Below are positions 47,871 to 62,124 of a stretch of DNA of 64,000 bases, piece after piece. Every line of letters starts with the position of its first letter. Positions within the stretch are counted from its first letter, which is position 1. The notes under the pieces were generated by a model. The model searched no databases and had not been told where the DNA came from. It worked only from the letters and a program-made list of their open reading frames with translations. The stretch comes from Chanos chanos (Eukaryota > Chordata > Actinopteri > Gonorynchiformes > Chanidae), in contig NC_044503.1 in assembly GCF_902362185.1 (NCBI RefSeq), positions 19,157,677 through 19,221,676 on the forward strand, written 5' to 3'. A program made the position numbers and the translations under genes.

Positions 47871-47939
47871 TGAAGGTGTGGGGTAAAGGTGACATATAGC
47901 GTGGCTGTCTACAGTCCACCATGATCACACACACACGCG

Positions 47940-48355
47940 ATTATCACATTTGGCAATCCAAAACATTTAACAATAGCTCATTAGAAACCATGGCAACCAA
48001 GTGCATATGAATCGTACCTCCACAAAATCTACTGGGAAGCTGGTCAAGACTCTGCAGTGGCCAATTCATGTGTGAAAATGATTCCTCATGCTCCTTGAAC
48101 CACTCTCTCACAATTTTAGCCCTATGAACCTTGACATTGTCATCCTGGAATATGCCCGTGCCATCAGGAAAGGAAAAAGTCCACTGATGGGATAACCTGG
48201 TCATTCAGAACATTCAGGTACTCAGCTGACTTCACTTTATTGCCACATTACGTTGCTGAGCCTAGACCTGACCAACCAAAGAAAACCCAGATCATAACAC
48301 TGCCTCCAGAGGCTCCAAATTCAAACAGCGACTTTTTTTGGCCAGGCAGTGTACA
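47940..48355 (-). mobile_element. Tc1/mariner 3' fragment
   Basis: The minus frame has [38 protein letters not shown] and [10 protein letters not shown]. These are the second catalytic Asp region and the following block of a Tc1-type transposase, with the usual PDLNP degraded. Just upstream on the plus strand is gactttttttggccaggcag, a Tc1-like inverted-repeat end. The rest of the element is absent. Confidence 0.75.
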
Positions 48356-48798
48356 AAACATTGAATTAAAAAGTCCAGTTCTTGTTAGCCTGTCACATAA
48401 ACTGATGTTTTAAATACCTCCCCTTTTTCTAGCAGACATTATATTTCCATATTACTCGTTTTCATATTATTACCATATACTTCCATATTCCAGATATTAA
48501 CCATCTCAGTGAGCTGTCACACAAGATACTGACAGAATTATCACATTGAAATATTTCTAGTTCATCATTGTCTTTGAAAGGTAATTCAACAGTCTACTGA
48601 CTGGAGCAGCCAGGATAGGTGATGAGGAATGAGTGTTTCGTCTTGAAGATCCTGCTGGGATAGACCAAGGTGCCATAGAAAATCGTTTCTGTTATAGAAA
48701 CTGAAAACAACCCAAGAACTCTTGATTGTTAACAAGTCTTGAATATTAATTAGTGACTGATCAAGCTGAAATCATATGTGAAAACAACAATTTGTTCT

Positions 48799-49182
48799 TT
48801 AAGAGAACATGACCATTATCTTAATTTCATGTGAGGAGAGGCTTAGGTTTTCTACTGTTGTCAGTTTGGTTCTTCCACAGAAAGAAAAAGACGGATCTGG
48901 AACGGAGGGCAAGTAGTCATTAAGTCGGTTTGACAGTAATTCATATTGGTCATGAGTACCATCTCCTTCAGTCGTCTGCTGAATGAGACACTCCTCACGT
49001 CCAGCATACACAGGCACTAACTGTTTAATGAACTGCAACACAGTGCTAAAAAGTATACTGACAGTGAAAAACTTATCAGAAAGGACTGTCCGACCTTTAT
49101 CATCCATTACCAAACTTATTCCGATGTGTGTAAGCCCAGCATCTGATGTGCACTTATTAAAATTCTGCCATACAATGGCCAA
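48799..49182 (-). other. Unrecognised 127-codon open frame
   Basis: A minus-strand frame between surf1 and rpl7a reads, in part, DAGLTHIGISLVMDDKGRTV, LFSTVLQFIKQLVPVYAGRE and YLPSVPDPSFSFCGRTKL. Composition looks protein-like rather than repeat-derived. It has no good ATG at its start (the upstream codon series ends at a TGA near 49190) and no clear acceptor. I cannot name a family. It could be a decayed gene, an exon of an unseen transcript or a transposon piece. Confidence 0.3.
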
Positions 49183-49448
49183 TAATCACTTAACTTAAAA
49201 GGCAAGACAAAGAACTGGAATCTTACAAGCACAAATGAAATATCAAAATATGAAAGACTGAAAAATGCCATTTTCCAGACTACCCAGCACTACATGCAGA
49301 AGCAATCCTGAAGGAATAAACTCAATGCAGGGAGATTACTGACTCACTGAATGCTACCATTCCTCTTACGTATAAAACATGAAAGCACCTGCTACAGGGC
49401 CACACACACACACACACACAGAGCACCAGCCGTTTCAGGGGATTTTTC

Positions 49449-49454
49449 TTTATT
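49449..49454 (-). terminator. rpl7a: rpl7a polyadenylation signal
   Basis: AATAAA on the minus strand lies 31 bases beyond the rpl7a stop codon (49485), a normal position for a short ribosomal-protein 3' UTR. Confidence 0.75.
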
Positions 49455-49484
49455 ATTTTTCTATTAAACAAGTGGACTGAGAGC

Positions 49485-53067
<3,583 letters not shown>

Positions 53068-53538
53068 GATGGATCAGACAGAAAGGAAGAGGAAAGGATT
53101 GTGGGTAATTTAAGTACCGCGACATTTCGTAATGACGTCATGTGTAATCGACGGATATAGTATGAAATACGGAACAAAAGACGGCGGAGTGTTCGAATAT
53201 ATATTAATGTGATGTTGTATGTGAGTAATGCTATGTGTATTTTTCCGTTGAATTAACTGCGACTTTTAGTTAAATGAAAGATCTGTTAATCACTCAGTGT
53301 TTTAGACCCATTTTGTCACTCCGGGAATGACGACTAACATAACAACCCCAAAAATCCTGTTTACGTTGACGAAGTGTTGTCAGTTCACAACTTCCACTAA
53401 TCTTATGTATTTGCCTTAGCGCAGTGCATACCCTTCGGTGTGCCACAAACAGTGTTACTTTTAGACTGTTTGTGTTAAAAGCAGCCGTTTCTTTTTGGAA
53501 TAGGTGTGGTGAACGCTGTCAGAAAACGGATACGTGAA
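53068..53538. promoter_or_regulatory. Bidirectional rpl7a/med22 promoter
   Basis: The start codons are 471 bp apart on opposite strands. On the rpl7a side, the minus strand has cctttcctcttcctttctgt just before the ATG (53075-53097), a TOP-type initiation tract. A perfect CRE palindrome TGACGTCA lies at 53133-53140, about 40 bp further out, well placed to serve both genes. CpGs occur around 53115-53185. A shared RPL7A/MED22 promoter is known in mammals. Confidence 0.8.
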
Positions 53539-56484
53539 ATGGCGACGCAGAGGGTTCTCCCACAAAGTAAAGAGACTCTTCTGCAGAACTACAACAAGAG
53601 ACTTAAGGACGATATTCGATCCATACTTGACAACTTCACAGAGATCATCAAAACTGCCAAGGTTTGTGAGTTTGACGTGGGGAGATGTGTTCATATTTTG
53701 AAAAAAAAAGGAAAATGTTGGTACTGTAGGTGAGAGTTGTTGGTGTATTATGTTAGTTCCACATGTTTTCAGGTGGATGACGAGACCCAGGTTTCCAGGG
53801 CAACGCAGGCCGAGCAGGACCATTATGAGATGCATGTTCGAGCAGCAAATATAGTAAGAGTTTTTTTTTTCTTTTTCCTTTTTTTTTTAAACAGTGGTAA
53901 ACAGCAACATAGTAAGTTTTTTTTTCAACAGTGGTAATCATGTGTAGTATAACTCACATGTGTAAAATGTTTCTTGGTTCAGAGGTTTTACAATGATAAT
54001 CAGTGTAGCGTAGTTATTTGTGATCATTTGCTGATGCCCAGTCTGTGACTTTGTGTCTCCACACTGTGGTGGTGTTTTTTTTTCCGCTTTGTTTTGTATT
54101 TCTTTGTGTGAATGTGTTTGAAGGTGCGAGCTGGAGAATCGTTGATGAAACTGGTGTCAGACTTGAAGCAGTTCCTCATCCTTAATGATTTCCCGTCAGT
54201 CAACGAGGCCATCAGCCAGCGGAACCAGCAGCTGCGCTCACTCCAGGAGGAATGCGACAAAAAGCTCATCTCCCTGAGAGACGAGATCGCCATTGACCTG
54301 TATGAACTGGAAGAAGAGTATTACTCCTCCAGGTACAAATAACAGACTCCTCCGTATTACTGGTCCAGGGCTGTCGTTTTATTATTCTTCAATCGGTATA
54401 ACTGGTCCAGGGCTGTTGTTTTATTATTCTCCAGTCAACATAACTGGTCTTGGACTGTTGTTTTTTTTATTCTCCAGTCAGTATAACTGGTCCAGGGCTG
54501 TTGTTTTATTATTCTCCAGTCAACATAACTGGTCTTGGACTGTTGTTTTTTTTATTCTCCAGTCAGTATAACTGGTCCAGGGCTGTCGATTTTTTACTCT
54601 TCAGCCACAGTTAGACCATCACCTGGTGCACGTTCAGCTATCAACTGCCCACTTATGCCAACACACACACAGTGCCTTAAGAACAGTTAGTATAGCTGTG
54701 GGTTGAGTGAGAGCCTTGTAGATACCTGTATGAACCCTCTCTCCATTCACACACCACAGTGAGTGATCCTTACCCCTCCCTCCATTCACACACCACAGTG
54801 CCTTTCACATGTTCAGTGCTCTTACAAACAGGTTCAGTATCTCTCTGAATGTGTTTGTTTATTTTTACTATTTGGTATCTTACTATACTAGTTTCTATGT
54901 TATCTTCACATTACCTATGCCATGGAGAATCAGTGACAGAATGCAGCATCCACAGACATGTCCCTCAACTTCATTACCTACAAAGACTTTGGCACACCCT
55001 CTTGGTACAAAAAATAAAGTTCCTGATTGTTACTGATTTTACAGCTAAAATTCTGAGGTGCCTTTTTTTCTATTTTCACACAATTCATCAGATGCCTGTG
55101 ACAATGATAATAAGGTGAAGAGACTTCTATAGAGGTTAAATAAAGTTCCCCTTTCAGTCACATAAAGACATCACTGCCTATGACAAATCTGTTGTATTGT
55201 CTTTTCTATTGATCTGTAGAAGAATGTATGAAACACCTTTAAGAAATTGTAACACTTGTAAAATCCAGTTATACACTGTGTTGTGTATCCCTGCTTTGTG
55301 CTGGAGTTTTGAAGAAATGAATGTTGTCATGCAGTCGTATATCCACAAAGTGTTTCTGAGATCACGACAGTCACTGATTGTGCAGTACTGGCAGACTGTA
55401 TTGGAAGGGATGGAAGGAGAATCTTAGGCTCATTAGTTGTAGAGGACCGAAAATAATTTATAACACCATATGTCTGAAAACAAATCAAATGCCATTTGCT
55501 GTTTTTAAAAGAGAATTTTGTGTTTTATATCCAATCATTAGTAAAGATTATTTAAGACATACATGTAATGTGGTGTAATAATTTGAAGTTCTGTGAAATT
55601 TGTGTAAATTGATGGTCACTTCACAGTGATGTATGTCATCATACGTAGAAACCAGTTTGTTGCATCTGTAGTTGTTTAGATTTGGAGTTAAGCAGTAAGA
55701 ACGATGAGTTACAGACTTAGGAGCATGGAACATGTAAAATTGCCGAGCTTTTCTTTACATGACCGCAGGTCATTTTAACCCTGACAATAAAGCAGAGAGG
55801 ATAAAGCTCACTTTTTAGTGTCCTTTTTTTTAAAAACCTCTCAGAAACTGGAATGCTTTTTCCTCCTCCGTCTTACTGCCCATGTACCATTTGTGCTCTT
55901 TGCTGCTTTAACCCTCTGCATTGCTTTAAGTGCCCCGTCTGTCTGTCAGAATTCAGTCGTGTGGCGTAACCAGGCAACATCAACAAGGCAGATTTAACAC
56001 ACACTGCAGTACACACAGGCTTCATTCACATTAGCCTCATTTACTTTCACAAGCTGCAAATATGGGCTAGTTCAGCTTTGGGCTGAAGTGGGATAGTGCA
56101 TATAGTTTAATGTGGATGTGTTTGGACAGTTTGGGACAATGCTGGAGGGCTTCTGCTTTCTTTCCACTGTTTCTGCTTTGGCCTGAGTGCGTGAGTGTGT
56201 ATCTGTGTAATATGTATTTTCTGCTGGTGCATGTGGGATGGTGTTGAACCTATGCATGTGTGCGTGTTTGTGTGTGTGTAATATGCATTTTTAGCTGTGG
56301 ACAGTGGGATGCTGTTGAGCTGCCGCTTTGCGAAGCATTTCGCCGCCGGGACAGTTGGTGGTCACCCTGTGCAACCTCTGACCCAGCACTACCTGGTGTG
56401 GAGGATTATGACAGCCCTGTTGCCCCGGAAACGAATGCTCATCACCACGGCAACCATGCAAGCAACACTAATGATCAGCAATGA
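53539..56484 (+). CDS. med22: Mediator complex subunit 22, two C-terminal isoforms
   Basis: Exons 53539-53661, 53773-53853 and 54124-54342 encode the 140-residue form ending [10 protein letters not shown]. If the internal donor at 54333 is used instead, exon 56295-56484 adds a tail beginning [14 protein letters not shown] and gives 200 residues. Both lengths equal the two human SURF5/MED22 isoforms. MED22 is a small helical head-module subunit linking activators to RNA polymerase II. Conserved blocks are [61 protein letters not shown] and [17 protein letters not shown] is the conserved block in the long tail; the rest of that tail has diverged. Downstream sequence holds several minisatellites. 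Confidence 0.96.
54350..54592 (+). repeat. ~60 bp minisatellite directly after med22 exon 3
   Basis: The unit contains ataactggtccagggctgtt, gttttattattctccagtca. A sister unit with cttggactgttg alternates over part of the array. About four to five copies start just after the short-isoform stop, so they would be the 3' UTR of the short transcript and intron of the long one. Confidence 0.85.
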
Positions 56485-56609
56485 GGACACACATCGAACT
56501 CACAGAGGGGATGGTCCCTCAGACAAACCGCATTTCACAAACTCTGAACTCGATTTTATATCACACGGCTCACTTTAACATCTGCCAAGCGTCCCCTTCC
56601 CTGCTGGTC

Positions 56610-56800
56610 CCAGACAGCGCTGTAGTCCTTTAAACTGGGCTCAGACAGACCTGTAGTCCTGTTTACTGGATCCAGATAGACCTGTAGTCCTTTAAAGTGT
56701 TCCCAGACAGACCCGTAGTCCTGTCTACGGGGTCAAAACTGACCTATAGTCCTTTAAACTGGGCCCAGACAGACCTGTAGTCCACTTCACTGGGTCCATG
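56610..56800 (+). repeat. ~31 bp repeat in the med22 3' flank
   Basis: cagacagacctgtagtcctt and taaactgggc recur about six times with substitutions, just beyond the long-isoform stop codon and probably within its 3' UTR. Confidence 0.75.
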
Positions 56801-57446
56801 GGGAATGGCATTAATATACAGTAGGTATTTCTGTGTTTTCATTCATGCTGGACTGATCCTTGTGTTGTCATGTCTTTTTTTCTCTGCGTGCTGTCTGTTT
56901 TCAGTGATGGGTGTATTTTTTATGTAGCATGGGAAGTGCGGTTTCTGTACTATGGTCAGTTACCATGGTAAAGGAACTCCACTCTGGTCACAAGTATTTC
57001 TCAAAGTCCATCATAAGCTTATAGTAAATTATTAGGATAATGACTTTCTTGTCAGCGCTGTCTTTAGTTATTTATTTCCACCCAGGTATGGGCACTATGG
57101 TGTTACCAAAATCATCTCATTCTGTAATAAACTTGTGAACACTGTCACCATCCCCACGTTCTGCTCTGTATCTGAGATATGTCACTGCCAAAACTGAAAG
57201 ACGATGAGTCTGTTCTAAAACAGTAAAACTCAAAAGTGTCATAATAAAATGATGTATTTCTAAAATATTAATCAGCAGCATTGAACTCAAACAAACCACC
57301 CTGTCATAAATAGTACATCACTTTGTGGAAAAATGTTTTACGATTATAAAAACCGCAGGGTTCTCCCTCAAACAAGAGAACAGCAAGTGGGACACAGGCA
57401 GAACATTTCAGAGGTGAGAAGTGCGTGGTCACAGATGGCGATCTAG

Positions 57447-57808
57447 ACATTGTAGACTGCATCTAAAGACCAGACCACAGACAGGGGCACTGTAGACTGC
57501 ATCTAAAGACCAGACCATAGACGGGGACATTTTAGACTGCATCTAAAGACCAAACCATAGACAGGGACATTTCAGACTGCATCTAAAGACCAGACCATAG
57601 ACAGGGACATTGTAGACTGCATCTAAAGACCAGACCATAGACAGAGACATTTCAGACTGCATCTAAAGACCAGACCATAGACAGGGACATTGTAGACTGC
57701 ATCTACAGACCAGACCATAGACAGGGACATTGTAGACTGCATCTACAGACCAGACCATAGACGGGGACATTTTAGACTGCATCTAAAGACCAGACCATAG
57801 ACAGGGAC
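57447..57808 (+). repeat. 40 bp minisatellite, about 9 units
   Basis: The unit is tagactgcatctaaagacca, gaccatagacagggacattg, repeated with occasional tttaga or ttcaga variants. It lies between med22 and c9orf78. Confidence 0.92.
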
Positions 57809-57955
57809 TGATCTGAAAAAGGTTCAGTGCCTTCAGCAAGATGTGAATGATGTGAAAAGATGATATGTGGAGTAATGTTGAATACAGTGGTAGTGGGAGA
57901 AATTAATTAACCACATGCTAAAACATTATGTCTGATGAAGTCTTATCCCTGAGCA

Positions 57956-58367
57956 GGGTCATTATAGTTAAGGAAAACAACGATTACAACTAAAACCAGC
58001 AGTGAAAAAACAATTCCATTAACTGAAATAAAAATAAAAATGACCGTTTTCAAAAACATGAAAACTATATAAAAACTAACAATGCAACACGAACTAAAAC
58101 AAAATAGAATTGCAGGTAAAATCAGCTTTGTTTCCGTTTTCATTTCCTTTTGTTTTCTTTATTCCTTTTTCAGCCTCTATAAATCAAGGCTTTCCTCATA
58201 CTACCTGAAAAGCTAAAACACAAAAACTAATTAAAAACTAAAACTAAAACTACTTATGCACTCATAAAACTAAACTGAAAGACTACATACAAAAAACCAA
58301 ACCAAACTGAAAGACTAAATACAAATAAAAACTAATGAAAATTTCAAAACTATAATAACACTGCCCT
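57956..58367. mobile_element. hAT-like MITE with cagggtcattatag ends
   Basis: The left end cagggtcattatag is matched by ctataataacactg at the right. ccctgag flanks both ends as a probable target duplication. The interior is rich in aactaaaac words, as in a very common fish repeat (gttaacgaaaactaaa type). Confidence 0.75.
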
Positions 58368-58659
58368 GAGGAAGGCCACATAACAGTGAAAACAGGATGA
58401 AATGAAGACAGATATACATTTAATCCCAGGGATCCCATAATCCAATTTTATTTCCCTGTATTTCCTTCTGTAAAAACCCAGGATGGCTGGGCTGACAAAA
58501 GACTCTCAAAATAGAAAAAATAAAAATAAAAACATGGACATGGACACTAAGGAAACAATAACAAGAACATTTACCAAAAAACAGGGGGAGACTGGTTTGA
58601 TAGACAGGGCAGAGGAGGAAAGAAGTGTGTTGTATTTGATCCTGTGGATCAGTGCATCC

Positions 58660-61600
58660 TCAGTATCGTCTGTTCATTTTCTTAAACTTCTCATAGTGGT
58701 AGTCATCTGTCGCCTTCTCGTTGTTTGGTCTCTTGCGATAGTTGGGCGGTGACACTGAGAGGAGGAAACAGATGTAGAAAAGAGAGCCATCATTTAAAAA
58801 GAGAAAGACCCTAATGAAAAGGAAATTCTCCAAGTATTGGTGTGGACGCGTGTTGGTGGTGCTGTTGTGGAGGTGTGTTGGCATGGATGTGTGTTGGCGT
58901 GGTGTTAGTATGGAAGTGTGTTGGTGTGGTGTTGGTGCAGACGTGTGCTGATGCGGACGTGTGTTGGTGTGATGTTGGTGCGAATGTGTGTTGGTGGTGA
59001 TGGTGTGGATGTGTGTTGGTACAGATGTGTGTTGGTGGTGTTGGTGCGGATGTGTGTTGGTGGTGATGGTGTGGATGTGTGTTGGTGTGGTGTTGGTGCA
59101 GACGTGTGTTGGTGTGGATGGTGTGGATGTGTGTTGGTGGTGTTGGCGTAGATGTGTGTTGATGGTGTTGGTGTGAATATGTGTTGGTGTGGAATGTGTT
59201 GGTGGTGATGGTGGCGATGGTGTGGACGTGTGTTGGTGGTGATGGTGTGAATGTGTGTTGGTGGTGATGGTGTGGAGTTGGTGGATGTGTGTTGGTAGTG
59301 TTAGTTCAGTGATGTTGTGTTGGACAGTGTGCTAATGAGATATAAGGTCTGTGCTAGTGTGGTGTGCTCATACCCTCTGGACCTGGTTTCTCCGTGTCTC
59401 CTACACGAAGCGGCCTGACCTTAGACTCTTCTCTGTGTCGTCTCTGGGGGGCATTCATGTCCTCATGGTAGACTGAGAAAGAAAATTACATAACGCAGTT
59501 CACACATTACAGGAAACAGACAAAATCCAGTGTTAAGTGAACAGAACACCGTTCACACATCACATGAAAGAGAACACGTCCAGTATAAAGTGAACAGAAC
59601 ACTGTTCACACATCACATGAAAGAGAACACATCCAGTATTAAGTGAACAGAACACTGTTCACACATCACATGAAAGAGAACACATCCAGTATTAAGTGAA
59701 CAGAACACTGAGTATTCCCATTTGTTATCTCACCAAATTTGGACAGAAAGCACATTGCCGAATGACTCTGCCCATGCATGGACCATATTGGTATTGGTGT
59801 GTGAAGTACCTTGAGCGTAGTGTAACAGTGGTGTTGGTGTGTGGAGTACATTGAGCGTAGTGTAATAGTGGTGTTGGTGTGGAGTACATTGAGCGTAGTG
59901 TAATAGTGGTGTTGGTGTGTGGAGTACATTGAGCGTAGTGTAATAGTGGTGTTGGTGTGTGGAGTACATTGAGCGTAGTGTAATAGTGGTGTTGGTGTGT
60001 GGAGTACATTGAGCGTAGTGTAATAGTGGTGTTGGTGTGTGGAGTACATTGAGCGTAGTGTAATAGTGGTGTTGGTGTGTGGAGTACATTGAGCGTAGTG
60101 TAATAGTGGTATGTGTGTGTAGTACATTGAGCGTGGTGTAATAGTGACATGCGTATGGAGTGTTTCAGTCAGTGCAATGGTGTGTTACTCACAGCGGTTA
60201 TGCTGCACATAGTTGACAGCAATGTTTGTGGGAACAAAAGAGGTTCCACTGTCTTTCTTTTTATTCCTCTGCTCAGCAAGCAGTTTCGCTTTGGCCTCCT
60301 CTGTGCTAATGATGTTCTTAATCTTTGCACTGGAAAGAGAATAATGGAGAGCATGCTTTACTATAACACTGTATACCAAAATGTCCTAATAGTGCTATTT
60401 TTTTCAGGATTCTACAACTGACCCTTCGCTAAGTCCTGCCCCCTTGGTAACTGTTGCTACGCCTGTCAAGCTTTCACACCCAGCATGTCAATCTATAGCA
60501 TTTTCAACGATATCAGTGAGAGATGTTCCAAAGGAAATAATATCAAATTTCTGGGATCATAGTTCAGAAATTTTAGAGAGAAGTCGCTAGAAAGGACTAC
60601 AATATGCATTTGAGAGCTACATTCATAATATAATTTGTCGGCTGAGTATTGTGAATGAAGAGGACATTAAAATCAAGGGAAATGCTGGTTTGGCCTCGGA
60701 TGAGCTATTGATCGAAGTATATGCATAAATGCAAAATAAAACAAGATCTATAAAACTAACCAAGCGAGTTAAGGATGTTTACTAGTCAGAGTCAACTTTT
60801 TAAGTAACACTGCATACATCACTAAAATCTACAAGCCTTGTGGTCACTGTTAATACCTGAGTAGCTAACGTCAAGTTAGCCAAATTAGCTATTCAACTGT
60901 TAGAGGGCTTTCGTGATACAAGTGAGCTGAGAGTCGTTGTCAACCTGAAACATTGTGAATAATTATCATTGTCAAGCCTGTACATACAGACGTATTTAGC
61001 AATTTGGCGAGTTGTAAGGTTACAATATTCGTTGTCCCAGCCGTTTGATGTCATGCTAGCCGTGGCAGTCGTTAATCACCACAGAGACAGTTTAGATACT
61101 AAATGTTGTCACTGTTGACATCTCTCCTCTAGCGTTTTTGGCTTTGGAAAAGCGAAAAATACGACACCCCCCTGTAAACTTTGAGGATATCTGTTGTCGG
61201 ATTTGCAGGTTCCATATACACACCGTTTCGGCATTTTCCCTTGTTCTGAAAGCTTGACAGGTCTCCTGTGCCTAGTCACGGTTGCTAACATAGGATTGGA
61301 TAGTGGCTGTTCTAGGGAGGGGCTTAGCAAAGGGTTAATGTCTTTAAACATAGTCATGGCTAAGTTTTTGTTATAACAAAACACTGTACTGGCATTGGGA
61401 AATGTTGAGAGAAGCTCCCCAGCCCTTGTTTAAATGTTCAGACATTTGAAAAGCAGGGCATGTGACACAGCAGTAAAACTCCAATGAAAACACCCTGTTC
61501 TTGGGGCATGTGTCTCTGTGGATTCCTGACCAGTAAGTAAAGTGTGGCAGTAAATGACTGACCAGTAAGTAAAGTGTGGCAGTAAATTTCAGAGTTCCTC

Positions 61601-61913
61601 TGGACTATAAAAAAAAGTGCTTCAACCAAGTGCACCAATCAGGAGCCCTGGTTTCTGGATTTCTGAGAAACATGTAATGTTGAATTATTTCTGAAGGCTT
61701 TGTTAAAGCACTCACTCAATGCCCAAGTCAACCTCTGGGATTCCACTCAGCATCTGATTGGACAGCATCTCCTCAGTCTTCTTGGCAGAGTTGACACGGA
61801 TGTTTTCAGGCAGCTCATATAACAGGTCTTCTGCATTCTTCACCTTCACTTTCTGTTCCTCTGCCTCCACTAAGCCCTTCTTCTTCCTCAGCTCTGTCTC
61901 TATGTACTTCATC
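58660..61913 (-). CDS. c9orf78: C9orf78 (TLS1/HCA59-like) splicing-associated protein, C-terminal part
   Basis: Four exons on the minus strand, 61913-61716, 60329-60193, 59472-59374 and 58754-58660, encode about 176 C-terminal residues in consistent phase (human protein 289 aa). The 5' exons, starting upstream of the MMKYIETEL junction, are not in the window. Recognised blocks: MKYIETELRKKKGLVEAEEQ, YELPENIRVNSAKKTEEML, QMLSGIPEVDLGI, IKNIISTEEAKAKLLAEQRN, TSFVPTNIAVNYVQHNR and the ending EKATDDYHYEKFKKMNRRY. The human protein associates with the spliceosome (BRR2/PRPF8) and yeast Tls1 affects telomere-gene splicing. The introns contain three unrelated tandem arrays and a THAP-like exon. A LINE follows 200 bp upstream of the first visible exon. 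Confidence 0.96.
58845..59330 (+). repeat. Degenerate (gtgttggtggtgatggtgtgga) array
   Basis: Words such as gatgtgtgttggtggtgttg and gtgtggatgtgtgttgg recur over about 480 bp without a fixed period. It fills most of the last c9orf78 intron. Confidence 0.85.
59500..59715 (+). repeat. ~57 bp x 4 repeat in a c9orf78 intron
   Basis: cacatcacatgaaagagaac, acatccagtattaagtgaac and agaacactgttca recur four times, starting close to exon 59374-59472. Confidence 0.85.
59805..60145 (+). repeat. 40 bp minisatellite, about 8 units
   Basis: The unit is ggagtacattgagcgtagtg, taatagtggtgttggtgtgt, with one unit 2 bp short. It lacks stops in all three minus frames, which creates 119-153 residue repeat frames that are not genes. 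Confidence 0.93.
61109..61234 (-). pseudogene. THAP-like zinc-finger exon remnant
   Basis: A minus-strand ATG at 61232-61234 opens MPKRCVYGTCKSDNRYP, then GGVVFFAFPKPKTLEERC. It matches the start of the C2CH THAP domain as found in many fish THAP/transposase-type proteins. The frame ends after RCQQ, next to a possible donor (caacagtgac). No further exon was found, and it sits inside a c9orf78 intron on the same strand. It is probably a captured or decayed transposon first exon. Confidence 0.6.
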
Positions 61914-62124
61914 CTAAGGAGAGGAGCAAAATGGAGAAGTGAAATGAAGATAGAAGGACAGTATAGACAGAGAGAGAGAGATGACTGAAAAACAGTAAAG
62001 AGGAGATTAGAGCAGCTTAAGGAGGGGAGTGTGTGAACAGTGTCTGGAAAATCATACATTAACTCAGATTTCAGGAGCTATTCTGAACATATCAATGAGC
62101 GTGTGTGTGCCACTGTGCCACTCT

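Noticed and set aside
59666-60150. Three overlapping minus-strand frames of 119-153 residues
   Set aside because: The 40 bp minisatellite has no stop in any minus frame, so all three frames show the same repeat peptide shifted.
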